Source of the DNA: Vibrio panuliri
Lineage (GTDB): Bacteria; Pseudomonadota; Gammaproteobacteria; Enterobacterales; Vibrionaceae
Direction: 5' to 3'
Length of the DNA stretch: 64,000 nucleotides
Assembly (NCBI RefSeq): GCF_009938205.1
Contig: NZ_AP019654.1
Location: 1,550,001 to 1,614,000, forward strand
Part shown: positions 46,734-56,661 of the stretch, one piece after another
How the letters are laid out: each line of letters opens with the position of its first letter
Position numbering within the stretch: the first letter of the stretch is position 1
Translations under genes and position numbers: made by a program
The notes under the pieces: generated by a model
The model's input: only the letters and a program-made list of their open reading frames with translations
Database searches by the model: none
Told to the model about the DNA's origin: nothing

Positions 46734-46764
46734 TTGACTAAATTGCCATATACTGTGTTTATAT
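46734..46764 (+). promoter_or_regulatory. Candidate sigma-70 promoter overlapped by SOS box 1
   Basis: TTGACT at 46734-46739 and TTTATA/TTATAT at 46758-46764 with 18-19 bp spacing. The -10 lies inside the LexA-type box. Confidence 0.5.
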
Positions 46765-46770
46765 ACAGTT
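46751..46770. promoter_or_regulatory. LexA (SOS) box 1
   Basis: TACTGTGTTTATATACAGTT matches the CTG-N10-CAG rule and 17 of 20 positions of the E. coli consensus. Confidence 0.75.
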
Positions 46771-46866
46771 ATGCATATTTAACTAAAATATCGCATACAA
46801 ACTAGTCTAATGGATAACTGAAAACGCGTTATTACGCCGAGGAAAGGGTGTAGTGAGATAAAACGA

Positions 46867-46886
46867 TACTGGTTGTATATACAGTA
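46867..46886. promoter_or_regulatory. LexA (SOS) box 2
   Basis: TACTGGTTGTATATACAGTA matches CTG-N10-CAG and 17 of 20 consensus positions, 116 bp downstream of box 1. Confidence 0.7.
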
Positions 46887-47016
46887 TTCCTATTTGATCT
46901 CTAAAAATCCGAGATATAGGTAAGGATGGCTGACTATAGTGTGAATGCAGTAAATACACTTTGGTAATGATGCGGTATACAATGTTCCGATAGTTATGAA
47001 CACGTGTAAGCAAGCA

Positions 47017-47235
47017 ATGAACCAGTACTATTTTACCCTTAATATTCCCTACCAAACATTTGTTGCTCATTATAGTGGCGCGGCAAGCAGTGTGTTGGTT
47101 GTGACTGATAATGGCATCCGCATTCAATTACCTGCGATTCGCTTTCGCCCATTTTTAAGTCAGATCGGATTGAAGGGTCGCTTTCGTTTGATAACTGACC
47201 AAAATAACAAGTTTGTTAAGTTAGAAGTTCTGTGA
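47017..47235 (+). CDS. DUF2835 family small protein
   Basis: 72 residues, cytoplasmic, basic, resembling DUF2835: MNQYYFTLNIPYQTF at the N-terminus, GIRIQLPAIRFRPFL in the centre and GRFRLITDQNNKFV near the end. No function is known for the family. An upstream in-frame ATG (46996) exists, but the family N-terminus begins at 47017. The two LexA-type boxes upstream imply DNA-damage control. Followed by a separate promoter for gdh. Confidence 0.82.
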   Translation: MNQYYFTLNIPYQTFVAHYSGAASSVLVVTDNGIRIQLPAIRFRPFLSQIGLKGRFRLITDQNNKFVKLEVL

Positions 47236-47312
47236 GGTTAAAAATAAGCAGTACTTTAAACAAAACCTTAATCACATTCTCAAACATTTCGCCTCTTTCA
47301 AACTTAAAATAG

Positions 47313-47342
47313 TTAACCTTTCGTCAACATAATCGATACAAT
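47313..47342 (+). promoter_or_regulatory. Candidate sigma-70 promoter of gdh
   Basis: TTAACC (47313-47318) and TACAAT (47337-47342), 18-bp spacer, about 98 nt before the gdh ATG. Confidence 0.35.
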
Positions 47343-47439
47343 GAAACGGCATTACTAAGAATAAGCGCTATGCTTACAACAACATATAGTGCTTAAACGA
47401 CATCCCAACAATTTAGAATTCTAATAGTGGAGTGTGATT

Positions 47440-50400
47440 ATGACCGTGCGTGAACCTTTAATGCCGGTTCTTCTTGAAAAAGTGTATCAACTGATTCAAG
47501 ACAAACTCGAACTTGCTCAACGACCTCTTGTTTCTCAATTGGCTCAACATCTATTTAGCAATATCGCTCACGATGATTTAATAGAGCGCAATGAATCTGA
47601 CTTATATGGTGCGGTATTGAGTTTATGGCATCATCTCAATGATAAACAACCCCATGATATTTCGGTACGAGTGTTTAACCCAACTGTCAGCAAACAGGGG
47701 TGGCAATCGACCCATACCATTGTAGAAATTGTGGTTCCCGATAGTCCATTTTTAGTTGATTCAATTAAGATGGCGCTGACCCGCTTAGATCTCGCGAGTC
47801 ATCTTATGCTGCATGGACCGACTCAAATCAAGCGAAGTAAACAAGGGCTGATTGAGTCGATTAACCAAGGTGAAGGGGATTTGTTGTCACTATTTCACAT
47901 CGAAGTGGATCGCTTAAGTGACAAGCAAGCGATGACTTCACTCAAAGAGGAACTGCTCGATATTCTCACCGATACCCAGTTGGTGGTGGCGGATTGGAAG
48001 GCAATGGTCGAACGTTTGACATTAGTGACGGATCAAGTTGAACAATTACAAGGCCACGTCGAGATCGAACGCGATCATTACGATGAAACGATTAAGTTCT
48101 TACGTTGGTTAGGTGATCATAACTTTACCTTTATGGGCTATAAAGAGTATGACTTGATCAACGACAATGGTGAAATGGAGCTGAAGCCCACGAAAGAACA
48201 AGGGCTTGGGTTGTTCTCTGATGCTAAGCGAGTACGCAGTGTCAAATTGTCTGATTTCCCAGATTCAGCGCGTTTGGAAGCGGAAAAGCCTTTTCTATTG
48301 ATTGTTACTAAGGGGAATACACCCTCTAGGATCCATCGACCAGCCTATACCGATTACATAGGAATCAAGAAGTTTGATAAACACGGTAAGGTAATTGGCG
48401 AACATCGTTTTACTGGGTTATATACCTCTGCTGTGTATAACCAAAGTGTCGGCGGCATTCCTTTAATTCGAGAAAAAGTAGAACGAATTCTTCAAGCGAG
48501 CAGTTATCGACAAGGGTCATACTCATACAAAGCTTTGCACAACATCTTAGAAAATTATCCAAGAGATGAGTTACTCCAAGCTCGAGAAGAGGAGTTGCTT
48601 GAAGTTGGAATGGGCGTGGTTCAAATGCAAGACCGAGATATGTTGCGTTTGTTTGTTCGGAAAGACCCCTTCGGACGTTTCTTTAGTTGCATGGTCTATG
48701 TGACAAAAGATCGTTACAACACCGAACTGCGTCGTCAAACACAAAGGATCTTCCAACAGTACTTTGGCTGTGACCAAGAGGTTGAATTTACAACCTATTT
48801 TTCTGAGAGCCCTTTGGCTAGAACCCACTATATCGTGCGGGTAGACAACAACAACATGGATGTGGACGTAAAAACGATTGAACGAAACCTCGTCGAGGCA
48901 TCATCAACATGGGATGATCGCCTATCTGAAGCAATAGTTGCCAATTTTGGTGAGAGTAAAGGACTGCCTTTGTCTAAGGCGTACCTAAGCGCATTCCCAC
49001 GCTCTTATAAAGAGGATGTGTTGCCAGCTTCTGCTGTGGCTGATATTGAACGCTTGGAATCTCTCAATGACGATAACAAACTGGGAATGTTGTTTTACCG
49101 TCCACAAGAGCTCGCCAGTGACTCGAAAGCTGTGCGATTTAAGCTCTATCATAGAGACGAACCGATCCATTTGTCTGATGTAATGCCAATGCTTGAAAAT
49201 TTAGGCCTGCGCGTTATTGGGGAGTCGCCATACGAAATTCGCAAGGCTAATGGGCGAGTGTACTGGATCTTAGATTTTTCTATGCTCCACACCAGTGAGA
49301 AAAGCGTCGATCTCAGAGAAGCTCGGGATCGCTTCCAACAAGCATTCTCCGCCATTTGGTTAGGCAATCTAGAAAGTGACGGTTTTAACCGTTTGGTGTT
49401 AGGTGCATCATTGACCGGGCGTGAAATCTCGATTCTCCGAGCCTATGCTCGCTATATGCGCCAAGTTGGCTTTCCATTTAGTCAGCAATATATTGAGGAT
49501 ACGCTCAATCATCATCCTGATTTAGCGGCGGATCTTGTGCAGCTTTTCAATAAGCGATTTGATCCTAAATCTCGCGGTGCTGAGAAAGGGCAGACTAATC
49601 TAGTTAATAAGATCACAGAGAAGTTAGAACGTGTCGAAAGCTTGGATGATGATCGTATTATTCGCCGTTATATGGAGATGATCACCGCAACGCTACGCAC
49701 TAACTATTATCAAGTGGATGACCAGAAGCAACCCAAGCCATGGTTAGCACTGAAGTTAAAACCGAGTGATATTCCAGAGATTCCGCAACCAGTGCCAGCG
49801 TTTGAGATTTTTGTTTATGCGCCAGATATTGAGGGCGTGCACTTGCGTGGCGGTAAAGTCGCCCGTGGCGGTTTGCGTTGGTCTGATAGACAAGAAGATT
49901 TTCGTACCGAGATTCTCGGGCTAGTGAAAGCGCAGCAAGTGAAGAATACCGTGATTGTGCCTGTTGGGGCAAAAGGCGGATTTGTCTGCAAACGTCAGGC
50001 AGGGTTATCAAACCGTGATGAAATTTTTGCAGAGGGGCAGCGTTGTTACAAGCGTTTCATTCGCGCCTTACTAGATGTGTCTGACAACATTATTGATGGT
50101 GAAGTCGCCCCTCCAAAGAATGTGATACGTCATGATGGTGACGATCCATATCTGGTGGTGGCGGCAGATAAAGGTACCGCAACATTCTCTGATCTCGCTA
50201 ACTCTGTATCGGCTGAATACAACTTTTGGCTCGGTGATGCCTTTGCCTCAGGTGGCTCGAACGGTTATGACCACAAGGCGATGGGGATTACGGCAAAAGG
50301 TGGTTGGGAGTCGGTCAAACGTCATTTCCGAGAAATGGGAGTGGATTGTCAGACGACCGATTTTACCGCAGTTGGCATTGGTGATATGGCAGGAGATGTC

Positions 50401-52281
50401 TTTGGCAACGGGATGCTATTGTCAAAACACACTTGTTTGGTTGCCGCGTTTAACCATTTACACATTTTTATTGATCCAACACCAGATGCTGCAGCGAGTT
50501 GGCAAGAGCGTGAGCGTTTATTCAACTTGCCTCGCTCTAGCTGGGAGGATTATAACCGTGAGCTGATTTCTGCTGGTGGGGGCGTATTCTCACGTAAGGC
50601 GAAATCCATCACCTTAACACCTGAGATTCAAAAACTACTTGGTACTAAAAAGGCCTCATTAGCCCCTAATGATCTGATAAAAATGATCTTGGCGATGAAC
50701 GTTGATCTTCTGTGGAATGGTGGTATCGGGACTTATATCAAAGCCTCATCAGAGACGCATATGGATGTGGGAGACCGCGCCAATGATGTGCTGCGTATCA
50801 ACGGTAAAGAGCTCAAAGCGAGAGTTGTGGGTGAAGGTGGTAACCTAGGTATGACGCAACTTGGTCGTATTGAGTTCGCCCTTGCTGGTGGACGGGTCAA
50901 TACTGACTTTGTTGATAACGTTGGCGGGGTGGATTGCTCAGATAACGAAGTCAATATTAAGATCTTCTTAAATGGCTTGGTTGCAAATGGTGATCTTACA
51001 GTAAAACAACGCAACCTGATCCTTGAATCAATGGAAGATGAAGTCGGTGATATTGTTCTTGATGACGCTTATTGTCAGTCCGAGTCTATCTCTGTAACCG
51101 ATTATCAAGGCGTCTCTCTGGTTAAAGAGCAACTCCGCTTTATACACGCAATGGAGAAAGCGGGGCATCTTGATCGCGCGCTTGAATATATTCCAGACGA
51201 TGAAACCTTGCTAGAACGTGAAAAGCAGGGCGTTGGATTAACCAGACCAGAGCTGGCTGTGCTTGTAGCATACGGCAAGATGGTCTTGAAAGAAGAGTTA
51301 GTTCATGAAGATATTGCCAATGATGCATTTCATGCCAAACTACTCGCCGAATACTTCCCTACAGAGTTACGCCGTAACTACTTAGCACAAATGGAAAACC
51401 ATCCATTACGCCGAGAAATTATCGCGACTATGCTAGCTAACCAGATGGTTAATGAGATGGGATGCAACTTTGTTACCCGTCTTCAAGAGGAGACTGGAGC
51501 ATCGGTGGTTGATATTGCCAATGCGTATGCCGCTTCGCGAGAAATCTTCGGTTTAGGTCAAGTGCTCAAAGAGATTCGAGCGCAAGATAATATTGCTACG
51601 GCCGAAGCTCAGTACGATATGATGTTTGCGGTTCGTCGGACATTAAGACGACTAAGTCGTTGGATTTTGCGCAATCGAAAAGGTCGCCAGTCTGTTGGAG
51701 CGTTGATCGATCTCTATCAAGCTGATGTTGATAAGGTAAAATCTGAACTCGACAAGTTGTTGGTTTCCGAAGAAGTTGTGGAACACAATCTTGAGGCACA
51801 AGCTTGGGTCGAGCAAGGGATGACTCCAGAAGTCGCCAACTATATATCGCGACTCTCTAGCCTCTATTCGGTTCTGGATATTTCCACTGTATCGACTGAG
51901 AAAGGCATGGCGGTAGAAAAAGTGGCTCAACTTTACTTCAACTTGGGAGATCGCTTGTCGCTACACTGGTTCTTAAACCAGATCAACAATCAAGCTGTTG
52001 ATAACCATTGGCAAGCTTTAGCAAGAGCGGCATTTCGGGAAGACCTCGATTGGCAACAACGCCTGCTGACGGCTCAAGTATTAAGTTGTGGTTGTCTGAG
52101 CCAAGAAATGGATGTAATTCAATCACTAGATGATTGGATTAACAGTAATCAATCATCGCTTAACCGTTGGGAAAGCATTCTAAACGAGTTCAAAGTGGGA
52201 TCTGTGCATGAATTTGCAAAATTCTCTGTCGCTTTACGCGAATTGATGCTTTTAAATTTGAATTGTTCTGCAAATGAGTAA
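47440..52281 (+). CDS. gdhB: NAD-specific glutamate dehydrogenase, large (GDH-180 type)
   Basis: 1613 residues, the size of the ~180-kDa NAD-GDH class of proteobacteria. Order seen: N-terminal regulatory ACT-like domains (about 30-500), the catalytic GDH core (about 730-1230) with PVGAKGGFVCKR (substrate Lys), MAGDVFGNGMLLS and the dinucleotide segment VVGEGGNLGMTQLGR, and a helical C-terminal domain (about 1250-1613). Deaminates glutamate to 2-oxoglutarate and ammonia, feeding amino-acid catabolism. GTG 47434 is in frame, but GGAG is correctly spaced only for ATG 47440 (MTVREPL). A terminator separates it from pyrD. The symbol is by convention (also gdh2). Confidence 0.95.
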   Translation: MTVREPLMPVLLEKVYQLIQDKLELAQRPLVSQLAQHLFSNIAHDDLIERNESDLYGAVLSLWHHLNDKQPHDISVRVFNPTVSKQGWQSTHTIVEIVVPDSPFLVDSIKMALTRLDLASHLMLHGPTQIKRSKQGLIESINQGEGDLLSLFHIEVDRLSDKQAMTSLKEELLDILTDTQLVVADWKAMVERLTLVTDQVEQLQGHVEIERDHYDETIKFLRWLGDHNFTFMGYKEYDLINDNGEMELKPTKEQGLGLFSDAKRVRSVKLSDFPDSARLEAEKPFLLIVTKGNTPSRIHRPAYTDYIGIKKFDKHGKVIGEHRFTGLYTSAVYNQSVGGIPLIREKVERILQASSYRQGSYSYKALHNILENYPRDELLQAREEELLEVGMGVVQMQDRDMLRLFVRKDPFGRFFSCMVYVTKDRYNTELRRQTQRIFQQYFGCDQEVEFTTYFSESPLARTHYIVRVDNNNMDVDVKTIERNLVEASSTWDDRLSEAIVANFGESKGLPLSKAYLSAFPRSYKEDVLPASAVADIERLESLNDDNKLGMLFYRPQELASDSKAVRFKLYHRDEPIHLSDVMPMLENLGLRVIGESPYEIRKANGRVYWILDFSMLHTSEKSVDLREARDRFQQAFSAIWLGNLESDGFNRLVLGASLTGREISILRAYARYMRQVGFPFSQQYIEDTLNHHPDLAADLVQLFNKRFDPKSRGAEKGQTNLVNKITEKLERVESLDDDRIIRRYMEMITATLRTNYYQVDDQKQPKPWLALKLKPSDIPEIPQPVPAFEIFVYAPDIEGVHLRGGKVARGGLRWSDRQEDFRTEILGLVKAQQVKNTVIVPVGAKGGFVCKRQAGLSNRDEIFAEGQRCYKRFIRALLDVSDNIIDGEVAPPKNVIRHDGDDPYLVVAADKGTATFSDLANSVSAEYNFWLGDAFASGGSNGYDHKAMGITAKGGWESVKRHFREMGVDCQTTDFTAVGIGDMAGDVFGNGMLLSKHTCLVAAFNHLHIFIDPTPDAAASWQERERLFNLPRSSWEDYNRELISAGGGVFSRKAKSITLTPEIQKLLGTKKASLAPNDLIKMILAMNVDLLWNGGIGTYIKASSETHMDVGDRANDVLRINGKELKARVVGEGGNLGMTQLGRIEFALAGGRVNTDFVDNVGGVDCSDNEVNIKIFLNGLVANGDLTVKQRNLILESMEDEVGDIVLDDAYCQSESISVTDYQGVSLVKEQLRFIHAMEKAGHLDRALEYIPDDETLLEREKQGVGLTRPELAVLVAYGKMVLKEELVHEDIANDAFHAKLLAEYFPTELRRNYLAQMENHPLRREIIATMLANQMVNEMGCNFVTRLQEETGASVVDIANAYAASREIFGLGQVLKEIRAQDNIATAEAQYDMMFAVRRTLRRLSRWILRNRKGRQSVGALIDLYQADVDKVKSELDKLLVSEEVVEHNLEAQAWVEQGMTPEVANYISRLSSLYSVLDISTVSTEKGMAVEKVAQLYFNLGDRLSLHWFLNQINNQAVDNHWQALARAAFREDLDWQQRLLTAQVLSCGCLSQEMDVIQSLDDWINSNQSSLNRWESILNEFKVGSVHEFAKFSVALRELMLLNLNCSANE

Positions 52282-52289
52282 ATAATAAC

Positions 52290-52314
52290 GCCCCGTTTAT
52301 ACGGGGCTTTTTTC
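52290..52314 (+). terminator. Rho-independent terminator of gdh
   Basis: GCCCCGT / ACGGGGC stem, TTAT loop, six T. It lies only 15 nt before the pyrD start, so pyrD needs read-through or its own promoter upstream of this point. Confidence 0.9.
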
Positions 52315-52327
52315 TATCGGAGGCAGA

Positions 52328-53338
52328 ATGCTTTACCGTCTAGCCAGGACTGGCTTTTTCCAACTTGATGCCGAAAAGGCACATGATTTAGCAATTCAAA
52401 ACTTCAAGCGCTTTACCGGCACACCATTTGATCTTTTCTACCGTCAACAACTTCCGCATCGTCCAGTTGAATGTATGGGTATTACATTCCGCAATCCAGT
52501 TGGCCTAGCGGCAGGCTTGGACAAAAATGGCGAGTGTATTGAAGCGTTCGATGCGATGGGATTCGGCTTTGTTGAAGTGGGTACGGTGACACCACGTCCA
52601 CAATCAGGTAACGATAAACCGCGTATTTTCCGTCTAGTTGACGCGGAAGGTATCATCAACCGAATGGGTTTTAACAACCTAGGCGTTGATAATTTGATCG
52701 ACAATATTAAGAAAGCAAAATACGACTGTGTATTGGGTATCAATATTGGTAAAAACAAAGATACACCGATTGAAAAGGGTACTGAAGATTACTTGATCTG
52801 CATGGAGAAGGTATATCAATACGCAGGCTACATTGCGGTGAACATCTCATCACCAAATACACCAGGGCTGCGCACTCTGCAGTATGGTGAAGCACTCGAT
52901 GAACTTCTTGGTGCATTGAAAGAGAAACAAACGGAATTGAACGAAAAGCATGGTAAGTACGTGCCGGTTGCACTTAAGATCGCGCCTGATCTTACCGATG
53001 AGGAAATTCGCCAAATCTGTCAATCATTGATCAAGTTTGAGATTGATGGCGTGATTGCAACCAACACAACACTGGATCGTACCATTGTTGAAGGTATGAA
53101 GCATGCAAACGAAGCTGGTGGCTTGAGTGGTCGTCCGGTTCAATCTCGCAGCACGGAAGTTGTGCGTCAGTTGCATCAAGAGTTAGGTGACAAACTACCG
53201 ATTATTGGAGTAGGTGGGGTAGATTCATACGTCGCAGCCAAAGAGAAGATGATGGCGGGTGCTAAACTGGTTCAAGTTTACTCTGGCTTTATTTACCACG
53301 GCCCTGGCTTGGTAAAAGAGATTGTAAAGAACATCTAA
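52328..53338 (+). CDS. pyrD: Dihydroorotate dehydrogenase (quinone), class 2
   Basis: 336 residues, same length as E. coli PyrD. N-terminal amphipathic helices for membrane association and quinone entry ([20 protein letters not shown]), then an FMN barrel with [13 protein letters not shown], the active-site serine in [19 protein letters not shown]-type loop ([11 protein letters not shown]) and GVGGV near the C-terminus. Oxidises dihydroorotate to orotate in pyrimidine synthesis. GGAGG 5 nt before the ATG. An exact matS site starts 17 nt after the stop. Confidence 0.97.
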   Translation: MLYRLARTGFFQLDAEKAHDLAIQNFKRFTGTPFDLFYRQQLPHRPVECMGITFRNPVGLAAGLDKNGECIEAFDAMGFGFVEVGTVTPRPQSGNDKPRIFRLVDAEGIINRMGFNNLGVDNLIDNIKKAKYDCVLGINIGKNKDTPIEKGTEDYLICMEKVYQYAGYIAVNISSPNTPGLRTLQYGEALDELLGALKEKQTELNEKHGKYVPVALKIAPDLTDEEIRQICQSLIKFEIDGVIATNTTLDRTIVEGMKHANEAGGLSGRPVQSRSTEVVRQLHQELGDKLPIIGVGGVDSYVAAKEKMMAGAKLVQVYSGFIYHGPGLVKEIVKNI

Positions 53339-53354
53339 TTTAAGCAGTTAATAG

Positions 53355-53367
53355 GTGACGGTGTCAC
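53355..53367. other. matS site (MatP binding), exact match
   Basis: GTGACGGTGTCAC fits GTGACRNYGTCAC at all positions; intergenic, just after pyrD. Confidence 0.88.
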
Positions 53368-53401
53368 ATCGACATTCTTCACTAATTGATTGTCTGAATA
53401 G

Positions 53402-53436
53402 GAGGAAATGAGAAATCATTTCCTCTTTTTTTTTTG
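53402..53436 (+). terminator. Rho-independent terminator of pyrD
   Basis: GAGGAAATGA / TCATTTCCTC stem with a short A-rich loop and a run of about ten T. Confidence 0.92.
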
Positions 53437-53521
53437 ATCGCAGTGCATACACTTTCGCATAAAGAGGGAAAGGTAATTAAGTGTTTTACCTATATTCACT
53501 TTAACAAATGAGATTGGATTG

Positions 53522-54067
53522 ATGCTTAAACCCAGCGACAAATGGACTTGGTACTATGATGATGCTAACCAGCATTTGATGCTGGATTTGGGCAACGACA
53601 TGGTTTTCAAAACAAATCTATGCCGAAAATTGATAGTGGAGTGCGCGGTCGGTGTGAATGAGTTCACCGTCGATGACGCTTCGGCTTTTCAAACCTACAA
53701 AGAGCAAATCTCTCACTTAGACCTCAGTGAACCGCGTCAAGCGGAGCTAGCCCTCTACTGTGTGGCGGCAAAACGTTTTCATAAGCCAGTTCAACCTAAG
53801 AGCTGGTTCTTCGATAGTCTTTCTGATGGCTCAATTATTCCCGAAGAAGGGGATTTCGTCCGCTTGGCAAATAGTCATGGTCATGGCAGCTTTATCGTAC
53901 TAGAAGTAGGAGAGTGCGCCAGTCTCTGTGCGTCAATAAATTTGGACGACTTTAGCCTTAATGGCAGTAAAAGCCTGTCATTTGGACAAGCAATCAAAGT
54001 TATGCATGACCGTACTCAGGTTATCAACCATAGTTTCCTTACTCAGCCTATGAGACTTGTAGGCTAA
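53522..54067 (+). CDS. zapC: Cell division protein ZapC
   Basis: 181 residues, matching ZapC (YcbW) in its opening MLKPSDKWTWYYD and the central FHKPVQPKSWFFDSLSDGSI. ZapC is a cytoplasmic FtsZ-bundling protein of the Z-ring. TTG 53519 precedes in frame, but the ATG at 53522 is the family start. It follows pyrD as in E. coli; the E. coli gene ycbX that normally lies next is absent here. Own terminator downstream. Confidence 0.92.
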   Translation: MLKPSDKWTWYYDDANQHLMLDLGNDMVFKTNLCRKLIVECAVGVNEFTVDDASAFQTYKEQISHLDLSEPRQAELALYCVAAKRFHKPVQPKSWFFDSLSDGSIIPEEGDFVRLANSHGHGSFIVLEVGECASLCASINLDDFSLNGSKSLSFGQAIKVMHDRTQVINHSFLTQPMRLVG

Positions 54068-54102
54068 TTTTACTGTTTCGTTCCTTCATTTATTCATTTC
54101 CT

Positions 54103-54127
54103 GTCGGCCTAAGTGCCGACTTTTTTT
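54103..54127 (+). terminator. Rho-independent terminator of zapC
   Basis: GTCGGC / GCCGAC stem, CTAAGT loop, seven T. Confidence 0.9.
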
Positions 54128-54463
54128 ATGCCTGCTTTGCGTCAACTCGTGACGTTTTATGGCTTTCCATGTGTGATTCCCCTTACAAAAAATCATCTAT
54201 TTAACTATTTTTTGTCCAATAAATTTTGCTAGCCAATGTCAATGTGATGCATTTATTCCTCTATTAGGCTAATTATGTAACTAAATTACACCTCAAACAA
54301 GCCGTTGGTATAGACCAGGTATGTAGCGAATAAGTATTCACTATCGCTAGGAGCATTGATTTCAGGTAGGTGTTTAAACCAGCAACGTCCGCGGTCTGGT
54401 TGGGACGAGATTGATGATTTGCTAAGCGAATAACGGAGAGTTGGCGAGAAAAGTGAGATTCAA

Positions 54464-54493
54464 TTAACGGAAATGGGTGTGGTCAGGTATAAT
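54464..54493 (+). promoter_or_regulatory. Candidate sigma-70 promoter of rlmKL
   Basis: TTAACG (54464-54469) and a perfect TATAAT (54488-54493) with 18-bp spacer, 32 nt before the rlmKL ATG. Confidence 0.55.
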
Positions 54494-54525
54494 GCGGGGT
54501 CATTTATTACGAACATTAGAAGACT

Positions 54526-56652
54526 ATGCATCAATATCTTGCAGTAACTTCAAACGGGTTAGAGAACCTGTTAGTAGAAGAGCTAACCAAACTAGGCATT
54601 GCCGACGCTAAGCCAGTACAGGCAGGGGTGAGATTTAAAGCGACCAACGAGCAAATTTATCGTTGCTGTTTATGGAGTCGTTTAGCCTCACGTTTCGTCC
54701 GTATTTTGTCTGAATTTACTTGCCAAGATGACATGGATCTTTACTCAGTTGCATCTGCAGTGAACTGGATTGACCATTTTCACAGCTCTAAAAAGCTCGT
54801 TGTTGATTTCAACGGTACTAACCGTGAGATTCGCAATAGCCAATACGGCGCGATGAAAGTGAAAGATGCAATTGTGGACTGTTTTACGAAGAAAAATCTT
54901 CCGCGTCCGTCGATCAGTAAAGATCATGCAGATCTTCGCATTCACGTCCGTTTGCACAAAGACAAAGCCATTTTGGGTATTGATATGGTGGGCGGTGGCC
55001 TGCATCAACGTGGCTATCGTGAGCAAGCAGGTAAAGCACCACTTCGTGAAACATTGGCTGCTGCGATTATTCTTCGTAGTGGTTGGGATGCGTCGAAAAA
55101 CTTCCTTGACCCAATGTGTGGCTCAGGCACGCTTGTTATTGAGGCTGCGATGATGGCGGCTAACATGGCGCCAGGTGTCAAGCGCAAGGCGTGGGGCTTT
55201 GAAGTATTACAAGATTTCGATGCAGAGCTTTGGGCAGAGGTTAAGTCTGAGGCCGCGGTTCAAGCTCGACGAGGTGTCAAAAAAGTTGACGCTAAATTCT
55301 TTGGTTTCGACAATGATGAGCGAGTGATTAAAACAGCTCGTGATAACGCTCGTCGTGCTGGTGTTGAAGAGTTAGTGACTTTCGAGGTGGGGGATGCGGC
55401 ACTGGTTAAGCGTCCTGCTGGCTTTGAAGATGGCGTAGTCGTTTGTAACCCACCATACGGTGAGCGCTTAGGCACTCATCCTGGTTTGATTGCGTTGTAT
55501 ACCGCGTTTGGCGCACAGTTAAAATCAGAGTTTGGCGGTTGCCAAGCATCGATTTTCTCAAGTTCTGATGAGCTATTGAGCTGTCTACGCATGCGTGCAG
55601 ATAAGCAGTTCAAACTGAACAATGGTGCGTTACCGTGTCACCAGAAAAACTATCAAATTGCCGAGCGAACTGGCGAAGCTGTGAGTGACAATGTCACTGA
55701 AACAGTGATCGCACCTGATTTCGCCAACCGTTTGAAAAAGAACATCGGAAAGATTGGTAAGTGGGCGCGTAAAGAAGAGCTCGATTGCTACCGAATCTAT
55801 GATGCAGATTTACCCGAGTATAACGTAGCGATTGATGTTTACCTCGATCACCTTGTGATTCAAGAGTACGCCGCACCAAAGAGTATTCCAGAGGAGACGG
55901 CAAAACGCCGTTTGACTGATATCATCCGTGCAGCCATCCAAGTGACGGGTGTAGAAGCAAACAAAGTTGTACTTAAAACTCGTGAAAAGCAAAAAGGCCG
56001 TGCGCAGTATCAAAAGCTTTCTCAGCAATCAGAAACCATGCAGGTTAACGAATACGGGGTAAACCTTGTTGTTAACCTTCACGATTATCTTGATACCGGT
56101 GTGTTCTTGGATCATAAGTTAACGCGTCGCCGTTTAGGCCAGATGGCTCAAGGCAAAGATTTCTTAAACTTGTTTGCTTACACTGGGTCGGCGACGGTTC
56201 ATGCCGCTTGCGGTGGTGCCCGTTCAACGACAACAGTGGATATGTCTAACACGTACCTTGAGTGGGCAAAAGAGAACATGCAGCTCAACGGGCAGGTGGG
56301 GCGTCAACATCAGTACGTCCAAGCCGATTGTTTGCAATGGTTGGAAAAAGCAAACGGCAGTTACGATCTAATCTTTATCGATCCACCAACGTTTTCTAAC
56401 TCAAAACGTATGGAACAGACGTTTGACGTGCAACGTGATCATATTCAACTGATGCGTAACCTTAAACGCTTGTTAAAAGCGCAGGGTACGATCGTCTTTT
56501 CTAACAATAAACGTCACTTTAAGATGGACCTTGAGGCATTGGCTGAGTTGGGGTTAGAGGCGAAGAACATTTCCTCACAAACTCTGCCACTAGACTTCAG
56601 TCGTAACAAGCATATTCATAACTGCTGGTTAGTGACACACAAAGGTGAATAG
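54526..56652 (+). CDS. rlmL: Bifunctional 23S rRNA methyltransferase RlmKL
   Basis: 708 residues, near E. coli RlmKL (702). N-terminal THUMP domain (about 45-155), RlmL methyltransferase (about 160-385) with [15 protein letters not shown] and [12 protein letters not shown], then the RlmK methyltransferase (about 420-705) with [15 protein letters not shown] and [16 protein letters not shown]. RlmL makes m2G2445 and RlmK makes m7G2069 in 23S rRNA. It starts the unit rlmKL - glutaredoxin-like - uup. An exact matS site lies inside. Confidence 0.96.
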   Translation: MHQYLAVTSNGLENLLVEELTKLGIADAKPVQAGVRFKATNEQIYRCCLWSRLASRFVRILSEFTCQDDMDLYSVASAVNWIDHFHSSKKLVVDFNGTNREIRNSQYGAMKVKDAIVDCFTKKNLPRPSISKDHADLRIHVRLHKDKAILGIDMVGGGLHQRGYREQAGKAPLRETLAAAIILRSGWDASKNFLDPMCGSGTLVIEAAMMAANMAPGVKRKAWGFEVLQDFDAELWAEVKSEAAVQARRGVKKVDAKFFGFDNDERVIKTARDNARRAGVEELVTFEVGDAALVKRPAGFEDGVVVCNPPYGERLGTHPGLIALYTAFGAQLKSEFGGCQASIFSSSDELLSCLRMRADKQFKLNNGALPCHQKNYQIAERTGEAVSDNVTETVIAPDFANRLKKNIGKIGKWARKEELDCYRIYDADLPEYNVAIDVYLDHLVIQEYAAPKSIPEETAKRRLTDIIRAAIQVTGVEANKVVLKTREKQKGRAQYQKLSQQSETMQVNEYGVNLVVNLHDYLDTGVFLDHKLTRRRLGQMAQGKDFLNLFAYTGSATVHAACGGARSTTTVDMSNTYLEWAKENMQLNGQVGRQHQYVQADCLQWLEKANGSYDLIFIDPPTFSNSKRMEQTFDVQRDHIQLMRNLKRLLKAQGTIVFSNNKRHFKMDLEALAELGLEAKNISSQTLPLDFSRNKHIHNCWLVTHKGE
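55685..55697. other. matS site (MatP binding), exact match
   Basis: GTGACAATGTCAC fits GTGACRNYGTCAC at all positions; inside rlmKL. Confidence 0.85.
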
Positions 56653-56661
56653 GATTAATCA

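Larger units (their letters stand above)
46717..47016 (+). other. Long leader with two SOS boxes before the DUF2835 gene
   Basis: 300 nt that contain no convincing gene. It holds a promoter-like TTGACT (46734-46739), two LexA-type boxes, and only tiny frames, such as a 13-codon ATG frame at 46926 preceded by AAGG. A small SOS-induced RNA or peptide cannot be excluded. The longest minus-strand frame overlaps the DUF2835 gene and has no coding look. Confidence 0.5.
54068..54525. other. Long intergenic region between zapC and rlmKL
   Basis: 458 nt: zapC terminator at 54103-54127, an inverted repeat TGTAACTAAATTACA (54276-54290), and the rlmKL promoter near 54464-54493. The position matches where ycbX stands in E. 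coli, but no ycbX remnant is recognisable. I see no open frame with a plausible start. Confidence 0.5.

Noticed and set aside
46807..47127. 106-codon minus-strand frame across the SOS-box region
   Set aside because: Its start lies inside the DUF2835 gene, it has no ribosome-binding site and no recognisable protein character.
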